A stretch of DNA of 64,000 nt, from positions 131,924-195,923 of the forward strand of contig DASREM010000011.1 of the NCBI GenBank assembly GCA_035652095.1, written 5' to 3'. The stretch's first letter is position 1, and every line of letters begins with the position of its first letter. Origin of the DNA: DASREM01 sp035652095. Its GTDB lineage: Bacteria > Acidobacteriota > Terriglobia > Terriglobales > Acidobacteriaceae. The notes under the pieces are model-generated. The model ran no database searches, was not told where the DNA came from, and saw only the letters and a list, made by a program, of their open reading frames with translations. The translations under genes and the position numbers were made by a program. Shown one piece after another: positions 17,072 to 25,291 of the stretch.

Positions 17072-19954
17072 TTAGAACGTCACGCGCAATCCGAACTTCG
17101 CCATGAACGGATGCAACACATCGGACGGTTGGTGAAGACTTCCAACGAAATTACTCTCGCTCACCACGGTGTTGGCATTCGTCAGGTTGAACAGGTCAAT
17201 GATAGGTTCAATGTTCAGCCGCTCCCATACTTTGGTAGGCCGCGAAACTCGGATGCTAAGCAGGTTCACGCTGGGCAGCCGACTGACTCCAGCTGGCTGC
17301 AGGATCACCGTCTCGTTGCCCTGATTCAGTTCGGGGCCGCTGAAGACGTTCTCCGGCTGAAATGGATAGCCCGTTACGTGCTGGAAGTTCACGCTGCTGG
17401 TGAATCCATAGGGAAATTCGTAGGTGCCCGCCAACTTGAATACATAGGTGGCATCGAGATCCAGGTAGCTGTTGGCGCGATTGATGTTCTTGTTGGGATT
17501 GTTAAAGTCATCCGCCCCCGAACCGCCATTAAACGCGGTGGAAAAGACGCCTTTGGTCCGTTGGATGGTGAAGCCTCCAAGAATCTGCCAGCGGCTCGTG
17601 AGGCGCTTGACTGCAGTGAACTCGATTCCGTGGTATGCGTTGTCGTCGAGTTCAGGAATGTTGCTGATCAGGAAGTCCGCTGAACCGACCTTGGCTGGAT
17701 CGGTTACCGAATACAAGGTGAGAGGTTGGCCCGTCAGTGGATTGGTGATTGGTTGTCCGTTCAGAACCGTGATGGGGGAGTAGTCGGAGGGAAGAATCGC
17801 CTGGTTCCTGGCTGCGAGCAGACGTTTATTGGTGCGGTAGTAGTAGGTTACACCAACGTGGAGATCTTTATAGACTTGCTGGTCCCAGCCTACGTTGACC
17901 TGTGTCGAATAAGGCCGCTTGAGGTCCGGATCGACCCTGGTGACGATCCCTCCGAAGGAAAAAATCAAATTTGCCGGGTTGAGGAACTCACTCTGCTGAG
18001 GGATGCCGTCCCCGTTCGTGTCGCTCCAGTTATAACCCTGACCGCCGAGTCCATTAGCATTCACGGCTTCCGCCAGTTCTGTCCCCTCAATACGATAGAA
18101 CCTGCTGTAAGCAGCGCGCAGCACCGACCTGCCCTTTCCAGTCAGGTCATACGCCACTCCGAGCCGCGGAGCCCAATTGTTCCAACTTGCGATGTCAGGA
18201 GATTGCGGAAAGGATCGGGTCGGGAACAAGCTGACGTAGGTGCCGGTTGCTGGACTGCTCTGGCTGGGGTTAAAGGTTCGGAAGTGATCGAACCGCACGC
18301 CAAGATTCAAGGTCAGCCGCTGCTTGAGGGTCCACGAGTCCTGGACGAAGAAGGCGGAATCGTGGAAGATCGCCTGTTCCCGGATGGGCGTGTTGTAAAT
18401 GATCACGTCCAGGGGAGATCCGCTGTTGAACTGTGCGTTAATGTCGGAGTTAATGTCGAAGAAATTTCCATTCTTGCTGGTGCCGACGTCATAACCGAAC
18501 TTGAAATTGTGGCTCCCGCTGAGGAATGCTCCTTTGTAATAAGAGGCGCTGATCGCAAATCGCGTCGTCGTTGCGGGATTCAGATAGTTATACGGGGCGG
18601 CTCCTTTCTCAGTTGAAAATCCGAAATCTTGCAGGTTGATGTCCGAAGGCGTAACTGTGGCCTGGTACCCGAGCGGAAACAGCAAGTGCAAGTAGCCGGC
18701 TCGCGCGTCCACCACTAGGTTGTTGGTGAGTTGCCCCGTCCATTGGCCCTGCACGATATAGGCGGGTTCGATCTGCCGCCAACTCGCTTGCTCGTCCACG
18801 AATTGGAAAGCCGTGTCTCTCCGGAAAAATCGATTCTGGTTGTTGTACATCCACTGGAAATTTACGCGGTTCCGGTTGTTGAGCTGCCAGTCGCTGCGCA
18901 AAATCGTGTTGGTTTGGTGATTGGGATCCGCTATGGGACCGCCGCCGTCAGAAGCTGGCTTGTGGATTGCCAGAATGCTCTCTTTGATGTCGTAGCGGCG
19001 ATAGCCTCCGAAGATCCACCACCGGTCTTTAATGATGGGAGCCCCCAGATTTACAGTCGAGTCCCGCAGCATCGTGATCGGACTGCCCACAGGCCCCGGG
19101 CTGTTGGACGGCTGAGTTACATCCTTACGAAAGGCGGCTGATGTGTAGTAAGTGGTCGCCGTGCCGTGAATTTGGTTCGATCCGGACTTGGTGACCATGT
19201 TCATGTATACGCCTCCAACGCTCACTTCCGCTGGGGCGGAATCGGTCACGACCTGAAACTCCTGGAGCGAGTCATGGTCGATGTAGAAAGCTGTGAACCC
19301 ACCGGTAAATCCCGGCCAGTTCATGCGAAGTCCATTGAAACTGTAAACCTGTTCGCCAGGCTTGCTGCCATGCACCTCCATGGTGGCCTGCTGAAAGCTT
19401 TGGTTTCCGCCTACGTCGAAATTACTGATCTGAGTACCAGGGGCTTGCGCTACGGTTGACCACGGGTCCCGTCCGCTGGGAATGTTCTGCAGCAAGTTGT
19501 CGTCGAAAGTGGCCAGGGTGGTGACGCTTTTGACGTCAACGATTGGCGCTTCACCACTGACCTCCACGGTCTCGCCCGAGACGCCGACTTGCAGGTGAGG
19601 GCTGACCGTCGCCACAAAGCCCGAACTGATGATCACATCTTTTTGGACATAGCTCTTAAATCCCTTGGCCGTGATGGTGACCTCATAACTGCCGAGCGGC
19701 AGAAAGTCGAAGAGGTAACTGCCGTCGGAACCCGATTGCGTAGTGCGCTCCGCCATCAACGCAGGACTCGTCAACGTAATTGTCGCTCCGGGCACCGCCG
19801 CGCCCGAGGCGTCCTCAACTACGCCTGTGATTTTTCCGGTGATGGCGACTTGTGCAGGCGCCGTACTCTCCAGGCTGAGAGCAAGTATCACAGTTCCTAT
19901 CAGACACACCACAACTGTTTTGAGAATCGCCGTTGCCAAATTCCTGGGCATCAT
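17072..19954 (-). CDS. TonB-dependent receptor with N-terminal carboxypeptidase-regulatory-like domain
   Basis: About 960 residues. A signal peptide is followed by a carboxypeptidase-D regulatory-like beta domain (ITGKITGVVEDASGAAVPGA at about residues 38-57), a plug with FNGLRMNWPGF and MVTKSGSNQIHGTA, and a long beta-barrel ending in a C-terminal phenylalanine (KFGLRVTF), the signal for outer-membrane insertion. This Oar-like architecture is greatly expanded in Acidobacteriota. The open frame extends to 20323, but the double ATG at 19954/19951 has GGAGGAGG directly upstream and starts a good signal peptide. Substrate unknown; it sits upstream of the secreted DUF1028 and amidohydrolase genes on the same strand, suggesting uptake of their products. 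Confidence 0.93.
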   Translation of the reverse strand: MMPRNLATAILKTVVVCLIGTVILALSLESTAPAQVAITGKITGVVEDASGAAVPGATITLTSPALMAERTTQSGSDGSYLFDFLPLGSYEVTITAKGFKSYVQKDVIISSGFVATVSPHLQVGVSGETVEVSGEAPIVDVKSVTTLATFDDNLLQNIPSGRDPWSTVAQAPGTQISNFDVGGNQSFQQATMEVHGSKPGEQVYSFNGLRMNWPGFTGGFTAFYIDHDSLQEFQVVTDSAPAEVSVGGVYMNMVTKSGSNQIHGTATTYYTSAAFRKDVTQPSNSPGPVGSPITMLRDSTVNLGAPIIKDRWWIFGGYRRYDIKESILAIHKPASDGGGPIADPNHQTNTILRSDWQLNNRNRVNFQWMYNNQNRFFRRDTAFQFVDEQASWRQIEPAYIVQGQWTGQLTNNLVVDARAGYLHLLFPLGYQATVTPSDINLQDFGFSTEKGAAPYNYLNPATTTRFAISASYYKGAFLSGSHNFKFGYDVGTSKNGNFFDINSDINAQFNSGSPLDVIIYNTPIREQAIFHDSAFFVQDSWTLKQRLTLNLGVRFDHFRTFNPSQSSPATGTYVSLFPTRSFPQSPDIASWNNWAPRLGVAYDLTGKGRSVLRAAYSRFYRIEGTELAEAVNANGLGGQGYNWSDTNGDGIPQQSEFLNPANLIFSFGGIVTRVDPDLKRPYSTQVNVGWDQQVYKDLHVGVTYYYRTNKRLLAARNQAILPSDYSPITVLNGQPITNPLTGQPLTLYSVTDPAKVGSADFLISNIPELDDNAYHGIEFTAVKRLTSRWQILGGFTIQRTKGVFSTAFNGGSGADDFNNPNKNINRANSYLDLDATYVFKLAGTYEFPYGFTSSVNFQHVTGYPFQPENVFSGPELNQGNETVILQPAGVSRLPSVNLLSIRVSRPTKVWERLNIEPIIDLFNLTNANTVVSESNFVGSLHQPSDVLHPFMAKFGLRVTF

Positions 19955-20399
19955 GTCCTCCTCCTTAAGTCCCGACTGTGAACTTAACTTTGGCCCCATT
20001 TCCAACAAGTGACACTGCTGCTGATCTGACCAACTTTGTGATCGGGCAGCGCAGGACCAGTAAATGGACGAAAGCGGGCCTTCCAGGTTCTCGCAATTGC
20101 CGGAGTAAATCAGGTTTTGGTACGAAGATGGACCCTCGCAAGCGTGAACGCTGGCGAGCAATTGAGTAGTAAGCGAGGGTGGTACGCAGTTATGCACTGC
20201 CGCTGTCAGCGAGGCAAGACAAATCGGCCGCGAGACTGGCATCTGGCAAACGCCCGGCAAGCGCCAAACCAGAGCAGCCACTCCGAATCTGCAACGTGAT
20301 ACGGCTCTACTGGGGGACGGCATCCGCTACTCCGCACAGACTTCCTGAACCAGAGAAGGCCCACGGCACTAGCGACAGCTTCGAAGAACCAAATCCAAT
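19955..20399. other. Divergent intergenic region between receptor and receiver genes
   Basis: About 445 bp with no convincing gene. It must hold the promoters of the minus-strand receptor and the plus-strand receiver. Just after it (20411-20450) TGTATAC occurs twice within an inverted TGGGT...ACCCA context, which may be an operator. I see no RNA gene. Confidence 0.5.
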
Positions 20400-20975
20400 T
20401 TGAGAAACAATTGTATACACCTGGGTGGGACAGATGTATACCCATTTAACAGAAGAAAATGCGGGCCGACTATTTCCCTATTTCCTTTCACTGCCGGCGC
20501 CTCTGTTAGAGGTGTGTCTCAAAGCGGGCTGATTCGAGGGAGTGTTAAAATCAACCCAGAGTTTCTCCCTTTGAGCCCAGCCGAAGAAAATCCGTTCCAT
20601 CTGTTGCTGGTTGATGACGAGATCAGCGTTTTGCAAACCCTCAAGATGGTGCTGGAAAACGAGGGCTACCGGGTTGCAACCGCCGAGAGTTGCGCTCAGG
20701 CCATGGCTTTGTTGCAGGCGGATTCCTTCGACGGCATAATCACGGACTTGAATATGGAGAAAGAAGATATAGGCCTGGAAGTAGCGCGCGCCGCCCTGCA
20801 ATTTGAGAAAAGGCCAGTGATTGTGGTGCTGACCGGGTTCGCCAGCATCGTCAATTCGCGACAGGCTCTGGCCATGGGAATCGATTACATGGCGCACAAA
20901 CCGGTGGAATTGAACGATCTGCTTCCGGCTCTGAACCGTCTGGTAAGCAGACGTCGGGAATCCATTTCGCAATGA
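20400..20975 (+). CDS. Single-domain response regulator (receiver)
   Basis: The recognisable part is one CheY-like receiver domain: LLLVDDEISVLQTLKMVLEN (acid pocket), FDGIITDLNMEKED (phospho-acceptor Asp) and MGIDYMAHKPVELNDLL (conserved Lys). There is no output domain. The N-terminal 45 residues before the domain are unlike the family and the first codon at 20400 is TTG, so the true start probably lies later, between 20530 and 20580; this cannot be settled by sight. Its stop overlaps the start of the next gene (ATGA), so the two are translationally coupled. Confidence 0.8.
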   Translation: MRNNCIHLGGTDVYPFNRRKCGPTISLFPFTAGASVRGVSQSGLIRGSVKINPEFLPLSPAEENPFHLLLVDDEISVLQTLKMVLENEGYRVATAESCAQAMALLQADSFDGIITDLNMEKEDIGLEVARAALQFEKRPVIVVLTGFASIVNSRQALAMGIDYMAHKPVELNDLLPALNRLVSRRRESISQ

Positions 20976-21376
20976 CGCAGAGAAGCGCTGAGAAACGGGC
21001 CCTGCTGGTGCATTCCGACATCGGAATTCTCACCAACTTGCAAACTGCCCTGACCCGAGAGGGCTGCATTGCGATCGTTGCTCGCGACCTTGCTTCTGCG
21101 CTTCTGGCCATCACCCAACATCAATTTCATTTCGCCATAGTGGGAGCGGACTTGGGTGAACCGGGTGACGGATGGCCCCTCGCAGGCGTCTTACGCCTGG
21201 CATTTCCAAAAGCCTTCGTTTGTGTTCTCGATCGGCACGAACCACGGCTCGAAGGCCTGCGGTCGGCAATCAACTACGGAGTGCAGCAGATCTATGTTCA
21301 GGGCAGGCCCGCAGAAGAGATCGTGACCTCGCTCTTGAATGATGCCCAGCGGGCCGCAGCGAAGCCAGAAAGCTAG
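20972..21376 (+). CDS. Degenerate receiver-domain protein
   Basis: A 134-residue protein with receiver-like pattern: RALLVHSDIGILTNLQTALT, FAIVGADLGEPGDGWPLA, and a C-terminal NYGVQQIYVQGRPAEEIV. The aspartate at the phospho-acceptor position is present, but the N-terminal acid pair is reduced and the conserved Lys-Pro is replaced (QGRP). It may be a pseudo-receiver that signals without phosphorylation. It overlaps the preceding receiver gene by four bases and is convergent with the BON-domain gene. Confidence 0.75.
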   Translation: MTQRSAEKRALLVHSDIGILTNLQTALTREGCIAIVARDLASALLAITQHQFHFAIVGADLGEPGDGWPLAGVLRLAFPKAFVCVLDRHEPRLEGLRSAINYGVQQIYVQGRPAEEIVTSLLNDAQRAAAKPES

Positions 21377-21379
21377 GAG

Positions 21380-21988
21380 TTAGCTCCCTCCGGCATTGCT
21401 GTTTTCAACCTGAAGACTATTGGTCACTGAGAATACGCCGGGGACACTCTTGGCCTGAGTTTCCGCAATTTGTTTGTCCATTGGGGAAGAAACCACCCCG
21501 GTCAAGGTGACGTGCCCGTTTTTCACGATGATGTGGATAGGCGGAACAGCTCGCAACGCATATTGGCTGAGCACTTCATTTCCATAAATCGCGCGGTAGG
21601 TGGCTCGCCTTATGCGGTCGCCCATGGGAGAAGTTGGGAGAACTTCGACCTGGTTGTCGACTCTTTCCACACCCTCAATACGCTTGACCGCGTTTTCGGC
21701 ATCGGACTTTAGAGTGGGATTCGAAACGGCGCCTTTTAAGACCACAGTCCCGTCCGGCATTACCTGGTAGCTCAAATCATCGAAAACGCCGTAGCGGGAG
21801 AGCATTACCAGTTCGTGCCGAACTTCCTTCACCAGGCGGTCGTAGCCTTTCTGACTCAGCGCGCCAGTGTTGCTGCCTGCACTGGGCGGCGGGGCTTGAA
21901 CCGCAGGGACAGTGGGAGATGGGTTTTGGGCAAAGCCAGGTGTACCGGCGAGCATAGCGCCGAGTAGCGGGACCAAAAAGACTTTCAT
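21380..21988 (-). CDS. Periplasmic protein with two BON domains
   Basis: A 202-residue protein. The ATG at 21988 has AAGGAG eight bases upstream and starts a signal peptide ending near GTPGFAQ. Two BON modules follow: the first around VMPDGTVVLKGAVSNPTLKS, the second around IIVKNGHVTLTGVVSSPMDK. BON domains of OsmY-type proteins bind lipid surfaces and are made under osmotic or envelope stress. Its placement next to envelope stress genes (YqjD-like operon, Dps) fits this. It ends three bases from the convergent receiver gene. Confidence 0.9.
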   Translation of the reverse strand: MKVFLVPLLGAMLAGTPGFAQNPSPTVPAVQAPPPSAGSNTGALSQKGYDRLVKEVRHELVMLSRYGVFDDLSYQVMPDGTVVLKGAVSNPTLKSDAENAVKRIEGVERVDNQVEVLPTSPMGDRIRRATYRAIYGNEVLSQYALRAVPPIHIIVKNGHVTLTGVVSSPMDKQIAETQAKSVPGVFSVTNSLQVENSNAGGS

Positions 21989-22191
21989 CGTGTCGCTCCT
22001 TACCAGTCCATTAAAAACAGCAAATCGTACTAAGCAATACACGGGTTCTTGTATGCGGGATGGGGACTCTCCTGAGATTTGCGCAGTCTGATCGTCAATA
22101 CACGGGGAATGAAGAGGGTCGCCTACCGAACTCCCCGTATTTGTTTTCCGGTAGCGGAGGGTTAGATTGAATTCGTCACAGGACTTTACTG

Positions 22192-22680
22192 ATGAAACCT
22201 AATTCTTTTGACATGAGCATTGGCAGTTGCGCGTTGGACTTCGACCAGCAATGGAACGGCTTATCGGACTCCAAGATTGGAGCTTCACCCGTGCCGACAA
22301 AAATCCTGATCGTGGAAGATAATTCCTTCATGCGCTTGCGAATTCGCCAACTCCTGCAGAAACATCCCGATTGGGAGGTTTGCGGAGAGGCCCACAATGG
22401 AGAAGAAGCAATTCGCCTGACCGAAGAGCTGAATCCCGATGTCGTCGTAATGGATTTTCTCATGCCCGAAATGAACGGTCTCGCGGCGGCAAGGAAGCTT
22501 AATGAGCGGGAGCCCCGGATCCCGGTGCTCCTATTTACTCTCTACATTTCTCCCGGACTAGCCGAAGAAGCCAAGAATGCAGGCTTAAGGGGTGCGGTAT
22601 CCAAACTGAGTAGCGGCCAATTGGTCGAAGGGGTGGAAGCTCTCTTGAGAGGACACACCTATTTTCCCTTGTCCGCTTAG
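22192..22680 (+). CDS. Single-domain response regulator, NarL-type receiver
   Basis: A receiver domain spans about residues 38-160: KILIVEDNSFMRLRIRQLLQ, NPDVVVMDFLMPEMNGLAAA (phospho-acceptor Asp) and GLRGAVSKLSSGQLVEGVEAL (Lys). The pattern is that of LuxR/NarL-type receivers, but no DNA-binding domain follows. An extra 35-residue N-terminus precedes it, so a start at a later codon is possible. The partner kinase is not adjacent. Its last four bases overlap the end of the minus-strand gene. Confidence 0.85.
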   Translation: MKPNSFDMSIGSCALDFDQQWNGLSDSKIGASPVPTKILIVEDNSFMRLRIRQLLQKHPDWEVCGEAHNGEEAIRLTEELNPDVVVMDFLMPEMNGLAAARKLNEREPRIPVLLFTLYISPGLAEEAKNAGLRGAVSKLSSGQLVEGVEALLRGHTYFPLSA

Positions 22681-23114
22681 GCCCGCTCTCGGACTCGGAC
22701 CTTGAATTGCCGGCGGCGGGTGGTGGCCGGGCTGAAGTCAGTCAGGTTCGCCATTACGGTCATCAGCACCGCCTGCGCCAGGAAGAACCGTTTTGGCCCC
22801 GGCTCCTGTATTCCGAGGAATTCGGGAATGGCCGCACTCATTGCAGCGATACCCAAGTCAGCCTTCTTATGAAACGGCAGACTTATGAGGTTAGAGCGAC
22901 TTTCGTCGTAATCGGTCAAAGAACTTGAAACCAGCTTCAGTCCGCCGCACGCAGCCGATCCCAATGCCGCTCGCCTGTTCCTTCTCCAGAACAAAGCGCT
23001 GGCGGCAAAGAACATTCCTGCGGCCAGATAATCGCCCGCGGCATGGGCTTTGGGGGTAAGAAACTTCGGAAGCCGCCGGGTAAGCGCATCCGCTGCAGAG
23101 ATCGCCACTGCCAT
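22677..23114 (-). CDS. Small membrane protein of unknown function, last gene of a YqjD/YqjE-like operon
   Basis: A 145-residue protein with at least two or three hydrophobic stretches (DYLAAGMFFAASALFW, DLGIAAMSAAIPEFLGI, FFLAQAVLMTVMANL). I recognise no named domain. It follows three minus-strand genes with overlaps or short gaps and so is likely translated from the same message. Its position suggests an inner-membrane stress function, which is inference only. Confidence 0.75.
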   Translation of the reverse strand: MAVAISAADALTRRLPKFLTPKAHAAGDYLAAGMFFAASALFWRRNRRAALGSAACGGLKLVSSSLTDYDESRSNLISLPFHKKADLGIAAMSAAIPEFLGIQEPGPKRFFLAQAVLMTVMANLTDFSPATTRRRQFKVRVRERA

Positions 23115-23141
23115 ATTCCCTCGCTGTGCTCAAGAATTTCG

Positions 23142-23369
23142 TTAGTGCCTGGTAAACATACCTGCCGCGTTGTAACCCAGGATCAACCCTAGCACGGCTG
23201 CGACTGTGGAAGCTTCCGCAGTATGCTGTCGTGCAAAATCCTCGGCATTTCGCCTGAGGTCCAGCTTTTCTTTCATGCGATTCTTGAGCTCATGAAACGA
23301 AGAGTCAAGCCTTCGTCGTTCGTCAGCCGCCCTGGTTTCCAGTTCATAGCTGGATGGAATGGAGTTCAT
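23142..23369 (-). CDS. Small helical membrane-anchored protein (YqjK/DUF883-like)
   Basis: Seventy-five residues: a charged helical N-terminal half (ELETRAADERRRLDSSFHEL, then KNRMKEKLDL) and one C-terminal hydrophobic segment (ASTVAAVLGLILGYNAAGMF). This is the tail-anchored layout of small ElaB/YqjD and YqjK proteins. Its first bases overlap the end of the holin-like gene (ATGA), showing coupled translation. Confidence 0.75.
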   Translation of the reverse strand: MNSIPSSYELETRAADERRRLDSSFHELKNRMKEKLDLRRNAEDFARQHTAEASTVAAVLGLILGYNAAGMFTRH

Positions 23370-23797
23370 ACGATCGGATGTCCTTTGGCTTCGTTTTGTA
23401 TCCAGACCTTGTCGCGCTTCAACACCTCGATGGTTTTCTTCGGAAGAAGGCCCTGTTTGCGCAAGCTGTTACGGACCAACAGCCCCAGCATCGCCGCGAT
23501 CACCATCCAACCCACCCCTACGATCAGGAATGCAAAAAACCAGTGGTATGGACTGTTCCAGAAGGCAACGGCGACAAGCGACACCAGCGCCAGGGTCAGC
23601 AGGAGGTAGCCGGTGACCAGGAACACCACGCTCATTGCGGCCAGGGGCGCCGCCGACTTCACAGTCCTGAGTCCCTCGTTCATCTCCGCGCGAAACAGTT
23701 TGTATCGCGTTTCAATAAAATCCTGCAGTTCGACCTTAATTTCGCTCAGCACGTCGGCGACGGAGCGCTCTGGATATTGCGTTGTCTTACTGCTCAT
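23366..23797 (-). CDS. Phage-holin-family (YqjE-like) inner membrane protein
   Basis: A 143-residue protein. The N-terminal amphipathic helix (SVADVLSEIKVELQDFIETR) and two transmembrane hairpin segments (PLAAMSVVFLVTGYLLLTLA; HWFFAFLIVGVGWMVIAAML) are the pattern of the Pfam putative actinobacterial holin-X / YqjE family. Despite the name these are chromosomal stress-linked membrane proteins, not lysis proteins. It overlaps both neighbours, so the order is YqjD-like, YqjE-like, YqjK-like as in the enterobacterial yqjDEK operon. Confidence 0.85.
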   Translation of the reverse strand: MSSKTTQYPERSVADVLSEIKVELQDFIETRYKLFRAEMNEGLRTVKSAAPLAAMSVVFLVTGYLLLTLALVSLVAVAFWNSPYHWFFAFLIVGVGWMVIAAMLGLLVRNSLRKQGLLPKKTIEVLKRDKVWIQNEAKGHPIV

Positions 23798-24197
23798 AAC
23801 GATTCGACCTCCAAACCCGGAGCAGAGCTCCGGCTACAAAACCAACGGCTGCAATGGCGCCGAACAACTGGAGGGGGTATTCCTCCGCCCAGTATCGAAA
23901 GCGAAATCGTGCCCGATCCAGTACTTCCCTGCCCGCCTCTCGGCTGCGGTTCGCCAAGTCGGCGATTGAACTCTCGATGTCTTGATAGGTCTGAGCGAGG
24001 GTCTCCATCGCGGGATCGGCTGCAGTTTGCGCGGACCTCCAAGGTACGACGTTCGAAGCGGGAGTATCGACCCGGAACTCACCCGCCGGCGGGAGCGAGT
24101 CCAAACCATTGCTCTCCTGGCGGATTTCCTGATTACGAAAAGGTTGCGGAGTCTCTGGTTCGCGGCTGAGCCCTTCTTTTTTGAGAGGTTCTGCCAT
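23787..24197 (-). CDS. YqjD/ElaB-like (DUF883-type) tail-anchored protein
   Basis: A 136-residue protein. The N-terminal half is polar and poorly conserved. The C-terminal half has a long helix (AQTYQDIESSIADLANRSRE) followed by YPLQLFGAIAAVGFVAGALL and a basic end, the glycine-zipper-like anchor of YqjD/ElaB proteins, which in enterobacteria tether ribosomes or protect membranes in stationary phase. It is the first gene of the minus-strand operon and overlaps the next gene by 11 bases. Confidence 0.8.
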   Translation of the reverse strand: MAEPLKKEGLSREPETPQPFRNQEIRQESNGLDSLPPAGEFRVDTPASNVVPWRSAQTAADPAMETLAQTYQDIESSIADLANRSREAGREVLDRARFRFRYWAEEYPLQLFGAIAAVGFVAGALLRVWRSNRYEQ

Positions 24198-24298
24198 ATC
24201 AGGTACCCACCTTACACATTAGTCATTGGGCTTGGATGGCAGTAAGGGAATTGCTGTTAGCCCAGAAAACTCAGGGGTGGAATGATTCTGGAAGGTTT

Positions 24299-24326
24299 GG
24301 GGCTGCCCGCGCCATTGGGCAGCCCC
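24299..24326. terminator. GC-rich hairpin downstream of dps
   Basis: A perfect 10-bp inverted repeat, GGGGCTGCCC (24299-24308) and GGGCAGCCCC (24317-24326), with an 8-base loop lies seven bases after the dps stop codon. There is no T-run on either side. It probably acts as a rho-assisted or leaky terminator between dps and the yqjDE-like operon, or as an RNA end-stabilising stem. Confidence 0.5.
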
Positions 24327-24332
24327 ACCCGT

Positions 24333-24932
24333 TTATTCGCTGGCTTCGACTAAGGGTACATTCACCAAATGTTCACTGACGAACCAAACCTGCATCTCGT
24401 TCGTGCGCAGGACGTCGCTCACGACCATATCGTTTGTGCCGTCATCCCCCAGTTGTGAGGCTCTACGAGCCATGGTCCGGCATTTCCGGATAATGATCTG
24501 ATGAGCATCCAGCAGGCGGGAGAGCTGCACCGGTACCTCTTCGCGCCCACGCGGAGGCCGCTCAATCTGTGTGGTTTCGGCGACGTCGGCCGACATTGCA
24601 ATACTGACACCGCCGAGGATCTGAATGCGTTCTGCGATAGTATCTACCAGCTCTGCCTGCTCCCCGTAATGCTTGTCGAAGAGGAGATGCAACTGGTAAA
24701 ACGTAGGGCCGGCGACCTGCCAGTGAGACTTCTTGTAAAGATCACGCAACGTGATCGTGTCCGCCAGCAGCTGATTTAGTTGCTCCGTCATTTCCAGGCG
24801 AACCGGTTCTTCCAGTTCTAACGGCAAGGCATGAGTGACTGTGCCATATTCCTGGATCTCACGAGCCTTCTGATGAAACCGTGGTTGAGCCGTGGTGTGA
24901 TGATTATTTTCAACGACGCTTTTCTTTGCCAT
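24333..24932 (-). CDS. dps: Dps-family ferritin-like DNA protection protein
   Basis: A 199-residue ferritin-like protein. The ferroxidase-site motifs KKSHWQVAGPTFYQLHLLFDKHY and EQAELVDTIAERIQILGG carry the histidines, aspartate and glutamate that bind iron at the subunit interface of the dodecamer. The polar N-terminal extension (residues 1-45) is longer than average and may contact DNA. Function: oxidises Fe(II) with hydrogen peroxide and stores it, protecting DNA in stationary phase. GAGGAG precedes the ATG. The neighbourhood (BON, YqjD/YqjE) supports a general stress cluster. Confidence 0.95.
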   Translation of the reverse strand: MAKKSVVENNHHTTAQPRFHQKAREIQEYGTVTHALPLELEEPVRLEMTEQLNQLLADTITLRDLYKKSHWQVAGPTFYQLHLLFDKHYGEQAELVDTIAERIQILGGVSIAMSADVAETTQIERPPRGREEVPVQLSRLLDAHQIIIRKCRTMARRASQLGDDGTNDMVVSDVLRTNEMQVWFVSEHLVNVPLVEASE

Positions 24933-25109
24933 GGATAACTCCTCAGGTGAGTTCTTTGCGAAAACCCGGACGCCAGGAAACTGGCCAGGGACCGACAGGG
25001 CTCTCAGTCAATTAAAGATGTTGGGTTGGATGATTAAAATCCGGGCCTGGATTCGCACCACAATCGATTTCAGGCAGCGGCGATTCCGATTTGAAACGAC
25101 GGAATGGCT

Positions 25110-25139
25110 TTGACCCTCAAGTCCTGCTTGAAGTATAAA
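25110..25139 (+). promoter_or_regulatory. Candidate sigma-70 promoter for the Ig-like lipoprotein
   Basis: TTGACC (25110-25115) and TATAAA (25134-25139) are separated by 18 bases. It lies about 150 bp upstream of the lipoprotein ATG in an otherwise gene-free 360-bp interval between dps and that gene. A second candidate of sigma-54 type is nearer to the gene (25208-25223). Confidence 0.45.
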
Positions 25140-25207
25140 ATCTTTGCACATCACACTCAGAATGCGCCTTAAGCCTCTGAAAAGTATGGGAATGCATCTA
25201 CTCACTT

Positions 25208-25223
25208 TGGCAGGCCAGGTGCA
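25208..25223 (+). promoter_or_regulatory. Weak sigma-54-like promoter match
   Basis: TGGCAGG, four bases, then GTGCA: the invariant GG and GC dinucleotides are exactly ten bases apart, but two other consensus positions differ. It stands about 70 bp before the lipoprotein start. Single matches of this strength occur by chance, so this is only a suggestion. Confidence 0.25.
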
Positions 25224-25291
25224 TAAATTCTCCTGACTTTCTTCCCCCAGAAGTCACCACACCACTCCGATTCCATGGCCAGGAGCTGTTA

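Noticed and set aside
22034..22141. AATACACGGG repeated twice plus a nearby inverted GTATT copy between the BON gene and a receiver gene
   Set aside because: Could be an operator, but the match is short and partly irregular; not enough to annotate.
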